This document shows, piece after piece, positions 44,851-55,388 of a stretch of 64,000 nucleotides of DNA. This DNA is from Rhodobacter capsulatus (GTDB lineage Bacteria; Pseudomonadota; Alphaproteobacteria; Rhodobacterales; Rhodobacteraceae), in the NCBI RefSeq assembly GCF_005144475.1, contig NZ_SWJZ01000056.1:1-64000 (forward strand), in the 5' to 3' direction. Position numbers and translations under genes: made by a program. Every line of letters starts with the position of its first letter. Position 1 is the first letter of the stretch. Below the pieces are notes generated by a model. The model ran no database searches and was not told where the DNA came from. It saw only the letters and a program-made list of their open reading frames with translations.

Positions 44851-46329
44851 TTACCACCATTTCGCCGGTTTCGCGGCAAAGCCCGCGGCCGTTTCCAGCA
44901 CCAGCGCCTGATTGAGCAGATCGCCCTCTTCCCAGGGCCGACCGATCAGCTGCAGCCCCATCGGCAGGCCCTTGGCATCAAGACCCACCGGCACCGAAAT
45001 GCCGGGCAGACCGGCCAGGTTGACCGTGACGGTGAAGACGTCGTTGAGATACATCTCGACCGGGTCGGCGTCCTTCATCTCGCCCAGCCCAAAGGCGGAC
45101 GACGGCGTCGCGGGCGTCAGGATCGAATCGATCCCGGCGGCGAAGGCCTGGTCGAAATCCTGCTTGATCAGCGCCCGCACCCGGCGCGCGCGGTTGTAAT
45201 AGGCGTCGTAGAAGCCCGCGGACAGCACATAGGTGCCGATCATCACGCGGCGCTGCACCTCGGGGCCGAAGCCCTCGGCGCGGGTCTTTTCATACATGTC
45301 GACGATGCCCTCGCCCGCCGACAGCTTCGCGCGGTGGCCGTAGCGCACGCCATCATAGCGCGCGAGGTTCGACGACGCTTCGGCGGGGGCGATGACGTAA
45401 TAGGCGGGCAGCGCGTATTTCGTATGCGGCAGCGAGATTTCCACGATTTCCGCGCCCGCATCGCGCAGCATCGCCGCGCCGTCGGCCCAGAGCTTTTCGA
45501 TCTCGGCGGGCATGCCCTCCATGCGATATTCGCGCGGAATGCCGATCTTCTTGCCGCGGATGTCGCCCGTCAGCGCCGCTTCGAAATCCGGCACCGGAAT
45601 ATCGGCACAGGTCGAATCCTTGGCGTCGTTCGAGGCCATAGTGGAAAGCATGATCGCCGCATCGCGCACCGATTTCGTCATCGGACCGGCTTGATCCAGC
45701 GAGGAAGCAAAGGCGACGACGCCCCAGCGCGAGACCCGGCCATAGGTCGGCTTGATGCCGACGATGCCGGTGAAGGCGGCGGGCTGGCGGATCGAGCCGC
45801 CGGTGTCGGTGCCGGTCGCGGCCAAGCACAGATCGGCGGCGACGGCGGCGGCCGAGCCCCCCGAAGACCCGCCCGGCGTCAGCTGCCGGTCATCGACCTT
45901 CCACGGACTGACGACGGGACCATAGCAGGCGGTCTCGTTGCTCGACCCCATGGCGAATTCGTCCATGGACAGCTTGCCCAGCATCACCGCGCCCGCATCC
46001 CAGAGGTTCTGCGTCACAGTCGATTCATATTCCGGCTTGAAGCCCTCAAGGATGCGCGAGGCGGCCTGCGACGCCACCCCCTTGGTGCAGAACAAGTCCT
46101 TGATCCCCAGCGGAATCCCGCACATCGCGGGGGCATCGCCTGCCTTGATCCGGGCATCCGCGGCCTTCGCCTGCGCCAAAGCGATCTCGGGGGTTTTCGC
46201 GCAGAACGCATTCAGCGCGCCCGCGGCGTCGATCTCGGCCAGACAGGCCTCGGTGATCTCGACCGAGGTCACTTCGCCCGCCTTCAGCGCATCGCGGGCG
46301 GCGGCGATCGTCAGTTTGTTCAGGCTCAT
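44851..46329 (-). CDS. gatA: Asp/Glu-tRNA amidotransferase subunit A
   Basis: A 492-residue amidase-signature enzyme that supplies ammonia from Gln to convert Glu-tRNA(Gln) (and Asp-tRNA(Asn)) to the amide form. The Ser-cisSer-Lys triad is visible: [14 protein letters not shown] (Lys), [16 protein letters not shown] (both Ser). Further blocks are [20 protein letters not shown] and [18 protein letters not shown]. It overlaps the stop of gatC by four bases. gatB is not in the window. Confidence 0.95.
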   Translation of the reverse strand: MSLNKLTIAAARDALKAGEVTSVEITEACLAEIDAAGALNAFCAKTPEIALAQAKAADARIKAGDAPAMCGIPLGIKDLFCTKGVASQAASRILEGFKPEYESTVTQNLWDAGAVMLGKLSMDEFAMGSSNETACYGPVVSPWKVDDRQLTPGGSSGGSAAAVAADLCLAATGTDTGGSIRQPAAFTGIVGIKPTYGRVSRWGVVAFASSLDQAGPMTKSVRDAAIMLSTMASNDAKDSTCADIPVPDFEAALTGDIRGKKIGIPREYRMEGMPAEIEKLWADGAAMLRDAGAEIVEISLPHTKYALPAYYVIAPAEASSNLARYDGVRYGHRAKLSAGEGIVDMYEKTRAEGFGPEVQRRVMIGTYVLSAGFYDAYYNRARRVRALIKQDFDQAFAAGIDSILTPATPSSAFGLGEMKDADPVEMYLNDVFTVTVNLAGLPGISVPVGLDAKGLPMGLQLIGRPWEEGDLLNQALVLETAAGFAAKPAKWW

Positions 46330-46613
46330 TCGACCACCTTCGGCACGGCAAAGAAACCCTCGCGGGCATCGGGGGCGTTTTTCAGCACGGCTTCGGGATA
46401 GTTGCCGTCCGTCACCACATCGGCGCGCCGTTTCAGCCGCATCGGCGTGACCGAGGTCATCGGCTCGATGCCGTCGACGTTCACTTCGTTGAGCTGTTCC
46501 ATGAAGGTGAGGATGCCCGAGAGCTGCTCGGCCAGTTTCGGCAGGTCGGTTTCGGGCACGCGGATCCGCGCCAGATGCGCCACCTTGCGGGCGGTGTCGA
46601 TGTCGATGGACAT
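46326..46613 (-). CDS. gatC: Asp/Glu-tRNA amidotransferase subunit C
   Basis: A 95-residue protein, the usual GatC length, starting [19 protein letters not shown] with the core [19 protein letters not shown], then [13 protein letters not shown] and a [12 protein letters not shown] end. GatC wraps around GatA and GatB and stabilises the complex. I chose ATG at 46613; the much longer open frame upstream is antisense to the next gene. Coupled to gatA through an ATGA overlap. Confidence 0.95.
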   Translation of the reverse strand: MSIDIDTARKVAHLARIRVPETDLPKLAEQLSGILTFMEQLNEVNVDGIEPMTSVTPMRLKRRADVVTDGNYPEAVLKNAPDAREGFFAVPKVVE

Positions 46614-46727
46614 GGGTTGCTCCGGTTGACTTGGGCCGGGTTTAGCGTCCGGGGGCGGGTGATTCAAGCGCCGCTTCCCTTTGGGCGCGCCTGCGCTAGA
46701 CTTTGCGCGGAAAATGGGAGGAGCGGC

Positions 46728-47420
46728 ATGAAACTGACATGGTTCGGGCATTCCGGGTTCCGGCTGGACATCGAGGGCGCGATGATCCTGATCGACCCCT
46801 GGCTGAGCGGCAATCCGATGTTCCCGATGGCGCGGCGGGCCGAGGCGCTGGCGGGGGCGACGCATATTCTTTTGACGCATGGCCACGGCGATCATTCCGC
46901 CGACACTTTGGCGCTGGCGCGGGAACTCAAGGTGCCGGTTGTGGGCATCTATGACACGATCAGCCATTGGGAAGCGGCCGAGGGGATCGCGGGGCTGGGC
47001 TTCAACAAGGGCGGCACCGTCGATCTGGGGGGCGCCAAGGTGACGATGGTGCCCGCCTCGCATTCGTCCTCGATGAGCGGGCCAAGCGGTCCGGTCTATG
47101 CGGGGACCGAGTCGGGCTACATGATCGCGGGGGAAGGTCGGATGATCTATGTCTCGGGCGACACCGGGATTTCGGCGGACATGGGCTGGATGGGCGAATA
47201 CTTCCGCCCCGACATCGGGATCCTGTCCTGTGGCGGGCATTTCACCATGGACATGAAGGCCGCCGCCTGGGCCGCGAAGAAATACTTCGATTTCAAGGTG
47301 GTGGTGCCGTGTCACTACCGCACCTTCCCGCTTCTGGAGCAATCCGCCAAGGGGCTGGCCGAGGGTCTGCCCGGCGTGCAGGTGATCGAGCCCGAGGTGC
47401 TGGTGCCGATCGCGCTTTGA
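46728..47420 (+). CDS. UPF0173-type metallo-beta-lactamase-fold hydrolase
   Basis: A 230-residue metal-dependent hydrolase. It shows LTWFGHSGFRLDIEGAMILI, the zinc-binding LLTHGHGDHSADT (HxHxDH), VPASHSSSM, YVSGDTGISADM and VVPCHYRTFP. This is the UlaG/YtkL-like UPF0173 pattern with a complete set of metal ligands. The natural substrate is not known. It is divergent from gatC; ATG at 46728 has GGGAGGAG upstream. Confidence 0.9.
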   Translation: MKLTWFGHSGFRLDIEGAMILIDPWLSGNPMFPMARRAEALAGATHILLTHGHGDHSADTLALARELKVPVVGIYDTISHWEAAEGIAGLGFNKGGTVDLGGAKVTMVPASHSSSMSGPSGPVYAGTESGYMIAGEGRMIYVSGDTGISADMGWMGEYFRPDIGILSCGGHFTMDMKAAAWAAKKYFDFKVVVPCHYRTFPLLEQSAKGLAEGLPGVQVIEPEVLVPIAL

Positions 47421-47504
47421 GCGGGAAGATTTGACCGAGGCCATCGCCGAGGTCACGCGCCACATTTGCCCCCTGACCGCCGGGGGCCCAAAGGCCCTCG
47501 GCCT

Positions 47505-47640
47505 GCGCCCGCCCCGCCATCGGCGGGCGCATTCGCGCCGCCGGGGCAGGCGCCGGCCTCTCGCGTGCTTGGGGAAACGGTCTTGCAACGACCGCCGCGC
47601 ACCGGGCGGGGAAAAGCGGTGCTTTTCCTGATCCGCCCGA
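47505..47640 (+). repeat. Dispersed intergenic repeat, copy 1
   Basis: The order CGGCGGGCGC, GCCGCCGGGGCAGGCGC, GGCCTCT, GGGGAAACGGTC, GGGCGGGGAAA and CCGCCCGAAA is shared with the reverse strand of 55725-55861. The two copies differ by small insertions and substitutions. It lies between the hydrolase gene and the SRP RNA gene. Function unknown. Confidence 0.72.
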
Positions 47641-47703
47641 AACAGCGACGAACAGGGACGCACAGCCCGCTTGCAAGCCATCGCATCCGCCCTTATATGA
47701 GCC

Positions 47704-47803
47704 CCTGAGAGGTTGGCGCGGGCGAGCGCCTCGCCAACCCGGTCAGGTCCGGAAGGAAGCAGCCGCAACGAGCCCCGCTTGGGTCGATGTCCAGCCTCTC
47801 ACC
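47704..47803 (+). ncRNA. ffs: Signal recognition particle RNA (4.5S)
   Basis: Conserved SRP core: GGTCAGGTCCGGAAGGAAGC and AGCCGCAACGAG. The closing helix pairs GAGAGGTTGG at 47707 with CCAGCCTCTC at 47791. Size about 100 nt fits the small bacterial form. It partners with Ffh in co-translational targeting. Confidence 0.95.
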
Positions 47804-47846
47804 CTTCCCCCCCCCTTTCGTAGACGGCCCATCGCCTTGGGCAAGA

Positions 47847-48971
47847 TCACTGGTAGCTCTGCCGGATCCGGCACAGCACCTCGGCCACCTTGAACGGATC
47901 CGCTGAAAGATCGGCCGTGGAAATCCCGAAACCGGCCGCATGAGCCGACAATTTCGCCAGCTCCTCCTCGCTGAAGCAGAGCAGATCCGCCTCGCTCCGA
48001 ATCCCGGTCCCGGCTTTGACCTCCGGTTCGGGGAAGGGACGGCCCAGCCGCGCCTCGGCCCAGCCGAAGATGTGGCTGTTCACCGCACGCGCCCTGTCGC
48101 GCAGCTCCGGATGCAGCTCGAAGGGCACATCCGGCAGACACCCCAGATCTTCGGCAAACTTGTGCTCAACCCTCCGCGGCCCGCGGTTGGCAAAGGGACA
48201 GGCGCCAAGGCGGCGATAGGTGTAAAGCAGCTTGACCGCCAGCTGCGACATGCCTTCGTTACTGTCGATCCGCGCAAGCGCGCCCGGATCGACCCCCAGC
48301 ACCGAAAGGAAATGCCGGACCACGCTGCCCTCGGGAAAGCTTGCCCGGTCATAGATGAAGACCTGCACCCGCTCCCGCCCGACGCGGCGATCCAGCGTCT
48401 CGACGATGGCGTGATGGGTCAAGGGCAGCACGGTCGCGTCGGCGGGCGCGAAGACCGGATTCGGCGGCATCCTGAGCTTGAGAATTTCCTGAAAGCTGGA
48501 GCGCAGATAGGTCACCGGCTCGCGGATATAGCCGATGAACTCCGGCTCGACCGGCAAATCCTGAAAGAAGGCGAGCATCATGTCGACCTCTTCCGGCGCG
48601 AAGGAAGAGATGGATTCCGCCGACAGGATCAACGGCCCCTCGGGACAGGCCGCGATCCCCTCGAGGATGATCCGGCGCAAATGCCTCCGCGCCCCGTCGC
48701 GCATCGCGGGCAGGTCCCCCCGGGTCGCTTCGCTTGCCCGGATCGAGAGCAGCTTCTCCGGAAGCAGGAAAGCGTTCTGCATCAGGGCAGAGCTGTTCGG
48801 ATGCGTGACGAAAAGGAAAAGAAAGCCGTTTTTCGGGTCGTTGCGCGCGTGCAGCGTCTCCTGAATCGACGAACTGCCGGTCTTGTGGCCGCCAAAATGC
48901 ACCACAAGCCGGGGGCGGCGATCGGACGGCGCGCGGCTCTCGCACAGCCCGAAGCTCGTGGTTTCCGTCAT
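47847..48971 (-). CDS. Sulfotransferase-like P-loop protein
   Basis: A 374-residue protein. Its N-terminus (RLVVHFGGHKTGSSSIQETL) fits the PAPS-binding P-loop pattern HKTGTT/S of sulfotransferase-like proteins. FIGYIREPVTYLRSSFQEIL resembles the 3'-phosphate-binding REP..RL segment, and VQVFIYDRASFPEGSVVRHF fits the fold. Substrate unknown; these proteins often decorate surface polysaccharides. I chose ATG at 48971, just before the conserved part. Confidence 0.7.
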   Translation of the reverse strand: MTETTSFGLCESRAPSDRRPRLVVHFGGHKTGSSSIQETLHARNDPKNGFLFLFVTHPNSSALMQNAFLLPEKLLSIRASEATRGDLPAMRDGARRHLRRIILEGIAACPEGPLILSAESISSFAPEEVDMMLAFFQDLPVEPEFIGYIREPVTYLRSSFQEILKLRMPPNPVFAPADATVLPLTHHAIVETLDRRVGRERVQVFIYDRASFPEGSVVRHFLSVLGVDPGALARIDSNEGMSQLAVKLLYTYRRLGACPFANRGPRRVEHKFAEDLGCLPDVPFELHPELRDRARAVNSHIFGWAEARLGRPFPEPEVKAGTGIRSEADLLCFSEEELAKLSAHAAGFGISTADLSADPFKVAEVLCRIRQSYQ

Positions 48972-49213
48972 GCCAAAAGCTCCCCGCTCACAGACGCCGA
49001 GGCCGATGTCGCCTTCCCCGAAAGGTCGATCCCGTGGCGCCAATCCCGTCCCGGGCGGAAGACATCGCCCTGAGGCGGGAGTCTTGAGGAAGTGGCAGCC
49101 CGTTTCAAGCGCGATCTGGTCTTGCGCGCCCGCAGGGCTTAAGGGGCCATGGCGGGGATCGGTTTGACTTGCGCGCCCCCGCGGGTAGAGTGACGCCGAA
49201 CCGAGGAGACCCC

Positions 49214-50983
49214 ATGACCGACGCCGCAAGCCCCGCCGAGACCTCCCCGGGCTATCAGGTTCTTGCCCGAAAATACCGCCCCGCCACCTTCGCCGACCTG
49301 ATCGGACAGGAGGCGATGGTCCGCACGCTGAAAAACGCCTTTGCAGCCAGCCGCATCGCGCAGGCCTTCATCATGACCGGCATCCGCGGCACCGGCAAGA
49401 CCACGACCGCACGGATCATCGCCAAGGGGCTGAACTGCATCGGCCCCGACGGCACCGGCCAGCCCACGACCGAGCCTTGCGGGGTGTGCGAACATTGCCG
49501 CGCCATCGCCGAGGGGCGCCATGTCGACGTGCTGGAGATGGACGCCGCGTCCCGCACCGGGGTCGGCGACATCCGCGAGATCATCGAAAGCGTGAACTAC
49601 CGCGCCGCCTCGGCCCGCTATAAAGTCTATATCATCGACGAAGTGCACATGCTGTCCACCAGCGCCTTCAACGCGCTGCTCAAAACGCTCGAAGAACCGC
49701 CCGCGCATGTGAAATTCATCTTCGCCACCACCGAAATCCGCAAGGTGCCGGTGACGGTTCTGTCCCGCTGCCAGCGGTTTGACCTGCGCCGGATCGAGCC
49801 CGAGGTGATGATCAACCACCTCTCCAAAGTCGCGACGCAGGAAAACGCCCAGATCGCACATGACGCGCTGGCGCTGATCACGCGGGCCGCCGAGGGCTCC
49901 GTCCGCGATGCGATGTCGCTGCTCGATCAGGCGATTTCGCACGGCGCGGGGGAAACCACCGCCGATCAGGTCCGCGCCATGCTGGGGCTGGCCGACCGCG
50001 CCCGGGTGCTGGATCTTTTCGACATGATCCTCAAGGGCGACGCGGCGGGGGCATTGACCGAACTGGGCGCGCAATACAGTGACGGCGCCGATCCGATGGC
50101 GGTTCTGCGCGATCTGGCCGAGATCACCCATTGGGTGTCCGTCATCAAGATCACCCCCGAGGCCGCCGAGGACCCTACCGTTCCGCCCGAGGAACGCACC
50201 CGCGGGCAGGCGATGGCGCTGGCGATCCCGATGCGGGTGCTGTCGCGGCTGTGGCAGATGCTTTTGAAGGCGATCGAGGAGGTGTCTTCCGCGCCGAATG
50301 CGATGATGGCGGCGGAAATGGCGCTCATTCGGCTGACCCATGTCGCCGATCTGCCCGATCCGGAAACACTGATGCGCAAGGTGATGGCGGGCCCCGGCGG
50401 CGCGGGCGGGCATGGCCCGTCGCAGGGCGGCGGCGGCGGTGGCGGCACAAGGGCCGAGGCGACGACGCGGCACCTGCTGGGCGGACGGCCGCTTTCCACG
50501 CAGGGGTCTGCGGCGCTGGCGCTCTCGCCCGCGGCCTCGGCTTTGGCGAAATACGCGCGCTTTGAGGATGTGGTGGCGCTGATCGGCCGGATGCGCGACG
50601 TGAAACTGCTGGTCGAGGTCGAAAAGGGCGTGCGGCTGGTGCATTACGCGCCGGGCCGGATCGAATTCGAACCCGCCCCCGGGGCGCCGCGCGATCTGGC
50701 GCAGACTTTGGCGCAACGGCTGCAGGGCTGGACCGGCGCGCGCTGGGGGGTCTCGGTCGTCTCCGAGGGCGGCGCCGCCACGATCGACGAGACCCGCAAT
50801 GCCGCGACCCTTGCCGCCGAGGCGGAGGCGCGGGCGGAAAACCGGGTCGTGCAGGCGATCTTCGCCGCTTTCCCGCAGGCGAAATTCGAAGAGATCGTGC
50901 TGTCCGACGCGCTCGAGGCCGAACAGGCCGCCGAGGCCCTGCCCGAGGTCGAGGACGAATGGGACCCGTTCGAGGACGGCTGA
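49214..50983 (+). CDS. dnaX: DNA polymerase III subunits gamma and tau
   Basis: A 589-residue AAA+ clamp-loader subunit. It has [20 protein letters not shown], Walker [14 protein letters not shown], a zinc module (Cys in GLNCIGP and EPCGVCEHC), Walker [10 protein letters not shown] and sensor 1 [20 protein letters not shown]. The C-terminal tau part includes a Gly-rich linker and ends acidic. First gene of dnaX-ebfC-recR, a common bacterial order. Confidence 0.96.
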   Translation: MTDAASPAETSPGYQVLARKYRPATFADLIGQEAMVRTLKNAFAASRIAQAFIMTGIRGTGKTTTARIIAKGLNCIGPDGTGQPTTEPCGVCEHCRAIAEGRHVDVLEMDAASRTGVGDIREIIESVNYRAASARYKVYIIDEVHMLSTSAFNALLKTLEEPPAHVKFIFATTEIRKVPVTVLSRCQRFDLRRIEPEVMINHLSKVATQENAQIAHDALALITRAAEGSVRDAMSLLDQAISHGAGETTADQVRAMLGLADRARVLDLFDMILKGDAAGALTELGAQYSDGADPMAVLRDLAEITHWVSVIKITPEAAEDPTVPPEERTRGQAMALAIPMRVLSRLWQMLLKAIEEVSSAPNAMMAAEMALIRLTHVADLPDPETLMRKVMAGPGGAGGHGPSQGGGGGGGTRAEATTRHLLGGRPLSTQGSAALALSPAASALAKYARFEDVVALIGRMRDVKLLVEVEKGVRLVHYAPGRIEFEPAPGAPRDLAQTLAQRLQGWTGARWGVSVVSEGGAATIDETRNAATLAAEAEARAENRVVQAIFAAFPQAKFEEIVLSDALEAEQAAEALPEVEDEWDPFEDG

Positions 50984-51072
50984 CCCCCTGCCCCACCCTG
51001 CGGCGCCGACTGCCTTGCCGCGGCAGCACGCGATGCTTATCTGTGACCCGCGAAACCGATCGGAGGACCACG

Positions 51073-51417
51073 ATGTTCAAGGGACTGGGACAGCTTGGCG
51101 ACATGGCCAAGATGATGAAGGCGGCCAAGGAAATGCAGGAGCGGATGCTGACCCTGCAGGAAGATCTGGGCCGGATGATCGTCATCGGCGAGGCCGGCGG
51201 CGGTCTGGTCAAGGCGCGCGTCACCGCCAAGGGCGAGCTGACGGGGCTGGATATCGACCCGACGATTCTGGTCGCCTCGGAAAAGGAAGTGGTCGAGGAC
51301 CTGATCGTCGCCGCGGTCAAGGATGCGCAGGCGCGCGCGCAGGACAAGGCGGGCGAGGAACAGCGCAAGCTGATGACCGAGCTTGGTCTGCCCGCCGACA
51401 TGGGCCTGCCCGGCTGA
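51073..51417 (+). CDS. ebfC: YbaB/EbfC nucleoid-associated protein
   Basis: A 114-residue DNA-binding protein of the YbaB/EbfC family. It starts [20 protein letters not shown], followed by [11 protein letters not shown] and [20 protein letters not shown], typical of the tweezer-like dimer. ATG at 51073 follows GGAGGACC. It lies between dnaX and recR, the canonical position. Confidence 0.95.
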   Translation: MFKGLGQLGDMAKMMKAAKEMQERMLTLQEDLGRMIVIGEAGGGLVKARVTAKGELTGLDIDPTILVASEKEVVEDLIVAAVKDAQARAQDKAGEEQRKLMTELGLPADMGLPG

Positions 51418-51431
51418 GAGGGCGGGGTGAG

Positions 51432-52031
51432 ATGAGCGGCCCCCGCGACGAGATCGAGGCGCTGATCGCGCTGATGGCGCGATTGCCGGGGCTTGGGCCC
51501 CGCTCGGCCCGGCGCGCGGTGCTGCATCTGCTGCGCAAGCGCGAGGGGCAGATGGCGCCCCTTGCGGCGGCTTTGGCGCGGGTGGCGGAAGCGGCCCGCG
51601 ACTGCCCGGTTTGCGGCAATATCGCGGTCGGCGCCACCTGCGAGATCTGCGACAGCCCCGCCCGGGCCACCGGCGAAATCTGCGTGGTCGAGGACGTCGC
51701 CGATCTTTGGGCGATGGAACGCGGCGGCGCCTTCAAGGGCCGCTATCACGTGCTGGGCGGCACGCTTTCGGCGCTGGACGCCATCGGCCCCGAGGAATTG
51801 CGCCTCCCGCAGCTGATCGCCCGTGTCCGTGACGAGGCGGTCAGCGAAGTGATTCTGGCGCTGAACGCCACGGTCGAGGGGCAGACGACGGCGCATTACA
51901 TCGCCGAAGCGCTGGAGGGCACGGGCACCCGGGTCACCTCGCTGGCGCAGGGCGTGCCGATCGGCGGCGAGCTGGATTATCTCGACGACGGCACGATCTC
52001 GGCGGCGCTGCGGGCGCGGCGGGCGCTGTGA
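51432..52031 (+). CDS. recR: Recombination protein RecR
   Basis: A 199-residue recombination mediator. It has an N-terminal HhH ([20 protein letters not shown]), a four-Cys zinc finger ([16 protein letters not shown]), a Toprim domain ([20 protein letters not shown]) and a C-terminal Walker-like end ([20 protein letters not shown]). It acts with RecF/RecO to load RecA on gapped DNA. It follows ebfC by 14 bases. Confidence 0.96.
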   Translation: MSGPRDEIEALIALMARLPGLGPRSARRAVLHLLRKREGQMAPLAAALARVAEAARDCPVCGNIAVGATCEICDSPARATGEICVVEDVADLWAMERGGAFKGRYHVLGGTLSALDAIGPEELRLPQLIARVRDEAVSEVILALNATVEGQTTAHYIAEALEGTGTRVTSLAQGVPIGGELDYLDDGTISAALRARRAL

Positions 52032-52378
52032 TGGCAACCCGCCCGGAAACGGTTGAATTCTTTCTGGAACAGCTCGACGGCCGCGGCGTCAGCGCGCGCA
52101 AGATGTTCGGCGAATACGGCGTCTATGCGGGGGGCAGGATGGTGGCGCTGATCTGCGATGACGCGCTGTTCGTGCGTCCGATCCCCGAGGCCGCCGCCTA
52201 TCTGGGCACTCCGGTCGAGGGCCTGCCCTACCCCGGCGCGAAACCGCATTTCCGCATCGCGCCCGACCTTTGGGAAGAGGCCGACTGGCTTTGGGGCCTG
52301 ATCGCGCTGATGGCGCGCGGCCTGCCCGAGCCGCAGCCAAAGACGCGTAAACCCGCCAAACCAAAGGGGAATGGTTAA
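52031..52378 (+). CDS. TfoX N-terminal domain protein
   Basis: A 115-residue protein with the TfoX-N fold pattern: SARKMFGEYGVYAGGRMVAL, CDDALFVRP, and PYPGAKPHFRI. The C-terminus is a basic Lys- and Pro-rich tail. In gammaproteobacteria TfoX regulates competence, but this domain alone has no proven role here. Its ATG overlaps the recR stop. Confidence 0.82.
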   Translation: MATRPETVEFFLEQLDGRGVSARKMFGEYGVYAGGRMVALICDDALFVRPIPEAAAYLGTPVEGLPYPGAKPHFRIAPDLWEEADWLWGLIALMARGLPEPQPKTRKPAKPKGNG

Positions 52379-52452
52379 CACCATCGCAAGAAGCATTGAT
52401 CCCACCCCCCGCCGGGTCTATCAGGGGGAAAAGCTTGCAGCGGGTGTTGCCG

Positions 52453-53118
52453 ATGAACCGCCTCTATCACGTTGCTCTGTCGCCCTTTTGCCGCAAGGTG
52501 CGGTTGACGCTCGCCGAAAAACGCATCGAGGTCGAGCTGGTCGAAGAGCGCTACTGGGAAAAAAGCACCGACTTCCTGCGCCGCAACCCGGCCGGGAAAG
52601 TGCCGGTGCTGCGCTATGACAACCGGCTGTTTTCGGAAAGTCAGGCGATCTGCGAATATATCGACGAGGTGGTGCCCGGCCCGCCGCTGATGCCGCGCGA
52701 CGCCGATGCGCGCTACGAGGTCCGCCGCCTCTGCACCTGGTTCGACGACAAGTTCAACACCGAGGTCACCGCCAAGGTGATGGGCGAACGGGTCTGGAAG
52801 AAGGTGCAGAAAAAGGGCTATCCGGACAGCAAGACGGTCAAGGAAGGCCTGGGGGCGATCAAGTATCACATTGATTACATGGCCTGGCTTCTGGACAGCC
52901 GCCGCTGGCTGGCGGGCGACGTGATGACCTTGGCCGATTTCGCCGCCGCCGCGCATCTGAGCTGCCTCGACTATATCTCGGACGTCGACTGGCACCGGTC
53001 CGAAGCGGTGAAGGAATGGTATGCGAAGATCAAGTCGCGCCCGGCCTTCCGCTCGCTGCTGGCCGATCAGCTTCCGGGCGTGCCGCCCTCGCCGCAATAT
53101 GCGGAGCTGGATTTCTGA
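52453..53118 (+). CDS. Glutathione S-transferase family protein
   Basis: A 221-residue protein. The thioredoxin-like N-terminal domain starts LYHVALSPFCRKVRLTLAEK (SPFCRK active-site region), with GKVPVLRYDNRLFSESQAIC as the glutathione-binding loop. The alpha-helical C-terminal domain includes WLAGDVMTLADFAAAAHLSC. Cytoplasmic enzyme of unknown substrate. ATG at 52453 is preceded by a GCAGCGGG region rather than a strong Shine-Dalgarno. Confidence 0.88.
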   Translation: MNRLYHVALSPFCRKVRLTLAEKRIEVELVEERYWEKSTDFLRRNPAGKVPVLRYDNRLFSESQAICEYIDEVVPGPPLMPRDADARYEVRRLCTWFDDKFNTEVTAKVMGERVWKKVQKKGYPDSKTVKEGLGAIKYHIDYMAWLLDSRRWLAGDVMTLADFAAAAHLSCLDYISDVDWHRSEAVKEWYAKIKSRPAFRSLLADQLPGVPPSPQYAELDF

Positions 53119-53127
53119 GACCGGAGA

Positions 53128-53275
53128 GGGGGGCTCTGCCCCCCGTCCGCAAGCGGACTCCCCCCGGGATATTTGCGCCAAGGTGAAAGGCAATCCGGTT
53201 GCTGTTTCACCTTGGGACAAATATCCCGGGGGTGAATTTGCCGTCAGGCAAAGAGGGGGCGGCGCCCCCTGCCCC
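53128..53275. repeat. Intergenic palindromic repeat, copy B
   Basis: The same design as 43352-43471. GGGGGCTCTGCCCCCC starts it, then CCCCCGGGATATTTG and CAAATATCCCGGGGG bracket an inner inverted repeat (CAAGGTGAAA and TTTCACCTTG) that differs from copy A. It ends with GGGGGCGGCGCCCCC. The conserved outer arms with a variable inner stem are notable. It lies after the GST gene. Confidence 0.75.
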
Positions 53276-53301
53276 GGCTGAGGGAGGCGGAACTGGAAAC
53301 G

Positions 53302-54318
53302 TTGAAGAGCCGCCTGATCGAGGAAGCCCTTGCGGTCGGCTTCGCGAAGGCGCGGATCACCCGCCCTGACGCCTGTCCCGACCTGCCCGACCGGCTTTCG
53401 GCCTTTGTCGCGGCCGGGCATCACGGCCAGATGTCCTGGATGGCCGAGCGGATGGAGTGGCGGGGCAATCCGGCCGCGCTTTGGCCCGAGGCGCGTTCGG
53501 TCATCCTGCTCGCCGAAAGCTACACGCCCGAGGTCGATCCGCGGGAGGCGACGCGCCTGCCCGGGCACGGCGCGATTTCGGTTTACGCGCAGGGCAAGGA
53601 TTACCACGATCTGGTGAAGCGGCGGCTGAAGCGGCTCGGGCGCTGGCTGATCGAGAATTCCGCTTGCGAGATCAAGGTCTTCGTCGATACCGCCCCGGTG
53701 ATGGAAAAGCCGCTTTCGCAGGCGGCGGGGCTGGGCTGGCAGGGCAAGCACACCAATCTTCTGGCGCGGGATCTGGGCAATTGGGTGTTTCTGGGCGCGA
53801 TCTTCACCACGCTCGAGCTGCCGCCCGATACGCCCGAGATCAGCCATTGCGGCAGCTGCACCGCCTGTCTCGACGCCTGTCCGACCGGGGCCTTTGTGGC
53901 GCCTTATCAAATGGATGCGCGGCGCTGCATTTCCTATCTGACGATCGAGCACCGCGGGCCGGTCGATCCCGCGCTGCGCCCGGGGCTGGGCAACCGCATC
54001 TATGGCTGCGACGACTGCTTGGCCGCCTGCCCCTGGAACAAATTCGCCGCCACCGCGCGCGACATCGGTTACACGGCAAAACAGGGCACACCGGCGCTGA
54101 CCGAGATCCTTTCGCTCGACGATGCCGCCTTTCGCGCGCGTTTCGCGGGCAGCCCCGTCAAGCGCATCGGCCGCGACCGGATGATCCGCAACGCGCTTTA
54201 CGCGCTGGGAAATTCCGCCCGCCCCGAGCTGGCCGCGGCCGCCCGCCCGCATCTGGACGACCCCGATCCCGCCGTGGCCGAGGCCGCCGCCTGGGCGCTG
54301 GCGCGGCTTGGCCTTTGA
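53302..54318 (+). CDS. queG: Epoxyqueuosine reductase
   Basis: A 338-residue cobalamin-dependent iron-sulfur enzyme for the last step of queuosine synthesis in tRNA. It has [16 protein letters not shown], two ferredoxin-type clusters ([27 protein letters not shown]), and a C-terminal HEAT-like piece. No ATG is near the conserved start. TTG at 53302 is listed, but CTG at 53293 lies five bases after AGGGAGG and would add METLK-like residues, so it is a serious alternative. Confidence 0.93.
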   Translation: MKSRLIEEALAVGFAKARITRPDACPDLPDRLSAFVAAGHHGQMSWMAERMEWRGNPAALWPEARSVILLAESYTPEVDPREATRLPGHGAISVYAQGKDYHDLVKRRLKRLGRWLIENSACEIKVFVDTAPVMEKPLSQAAGLGWQGKHTNLLARDLGNWVFLGAIFTTLELPPDTPEISHCGSCTACLDACPTGAFVAPYQMDARRCISYLTIEHRGPVDPALRPGLGNRIYGCDDCLAACPWNKFAATARDIGYTAKQGTPALTEILSLDDAAFRARFAGSPVKRIGRDRMIRNALYALGNSARPELAAAARPHLDDPDPAVAEAAAWALARLGL

Positions 54319-54355
54319 CCCTTTCCTTCGGCCCGCAAAGGCGTAAGCTGGCCGC

Positions 54356-55306
54356 ATGTCTGCCCCCTCCGCCGCCGCCAGCCTGACCCCCAACCCGGTC
54401 ACCGGGATCACTTTGAAGATCCTCTCGGTGCTGGTCTTCATCGCCATGTCGACAGTGATCAAGGTTCTGGCCCCGCATGTCCCGCCGGGCGAGACGGTGT
54501 TCTTCCGCTCGCTTTTCGCCATTCCGGTCATTCTGGCCTGGCTTTTGTGGCGGCGCGAACTTTCGGTTGGGCTGAAGGTGCGCCAACCCATGGGCCATGT
54601 CTGGCGCGGCGTCGCGGGCACCTCGGCGATGGGGCTGGGCTTCGCGGGGCTTGCCTTCCTGCCCCTGCCCGAGGTCACGGCGCTGGGCTATGCCGCGCCG
54701 CTGCTCACCGTGATCTTCGCCGCGATGTTTCTGGGCGAGGAGGTGCGGGCCTTTCGTCTGACGGCCGTCACCCTCGGGCTGATCGGCGTCCTGATCGTGC
54801 TTTGGCCGCGGCTGGGCGATTTCGAGGGCCGCGACCCCGCCGCGACGCTTGGCGCGATGCTGGTGATCATGGGGGCGACATTCGCCGCGCTGGCGCAGGT
54901 CTTCATCCGCAAGATGGTGGCGACCGAGCGCACCTCGGCCATCGTGTTCTGGTTTTCCGTCACCTCGACGGCGCTGTCGCTGATCTCGGTGCCCTTCGGT
55001 TGGGTCATGCCCGCGCCCCATGAGGCCACGCTCTTGATTTCCTGCGGAATTCTAGGCGGGATCGGGCAGATCCTGCTGACGTCGTCCTATCGCTTCGCCG
55101 ATGCCTCGATCGTGGCGCCGTTCGAATATGTCTCGATGCTGTTCGCGCTCGGCATCGGCTACTGGATGTTTGCCGAGGTGCCGACGGTCTGGATGCTGGG
55201 GGGCGCGGGGCTGATCATCCTGGCGGGGGTGATGATCATCTGGCGCGAACGGCGGCTGGGGCTGGAACGGCAGCGGGCGCGCAAGGCGGTGACGCCGCAG
55301 GGGTGA
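54356..55306 (+). CDS. EamA/DMT-superfamily transporter
   Basis: A 316-residue inner-membrane protein with ten predicted helices in two EamA repeats: ILSVLVFIAMSTVIKVLAPH and PPGETVFFRSLFAIPVILAW in the first, TLGAMLVIMGATFAALAQVF starting the second. The conserved end has VAPFEYVSMLFALGIGYWMF and GAGLIILAGVMIIWRERR. The substrate is not known; such carriers export metabolites. It follows queG by 37 bases. Confidence 0.9.
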   Translation: MSAPSAAASLTPNPVTGITLKILSVLVFIAMSTVIKVLAPHVPPGETVFFRSLFAIPVILAWLLWRRELSVGLKVRQPMGHVWRGVAGTSAMGLGFAGLAFLPLPEVTALGYAAPLLTVIFAAMFLGEEVRAFRLTAVTLGLIGVLIVLWPRLGDFEGRDPAATLGAMLVIMGATFAALAQVFIRKMVATERTSAIVFWFSVTSTALSLISVPFGWVMPAPHEATLLISCGILGGIGQILLTSSYRFADASIVAPFEYVSMLFALGIGYWMFAEVPTVWMLGGAGLIILAGVMIIWRERRLGLERQRARKAVTPQG

Positions 55307-55388
55307 ATTTCGCCCGAAATGATCCTGAGCAAAGACAGGCCGGTGATTCTGTGCTAGTCTTTCCTCAGATGAAGCGAAGGAGGCACCC

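Noticed and set aside
46614-47768. Upstream extension of gatC to 480 residues
   Set aside because: It is antisense to the UPF0173 hydrolase gene; GatC is normally about 95 residues and has a good ATG at 46613.
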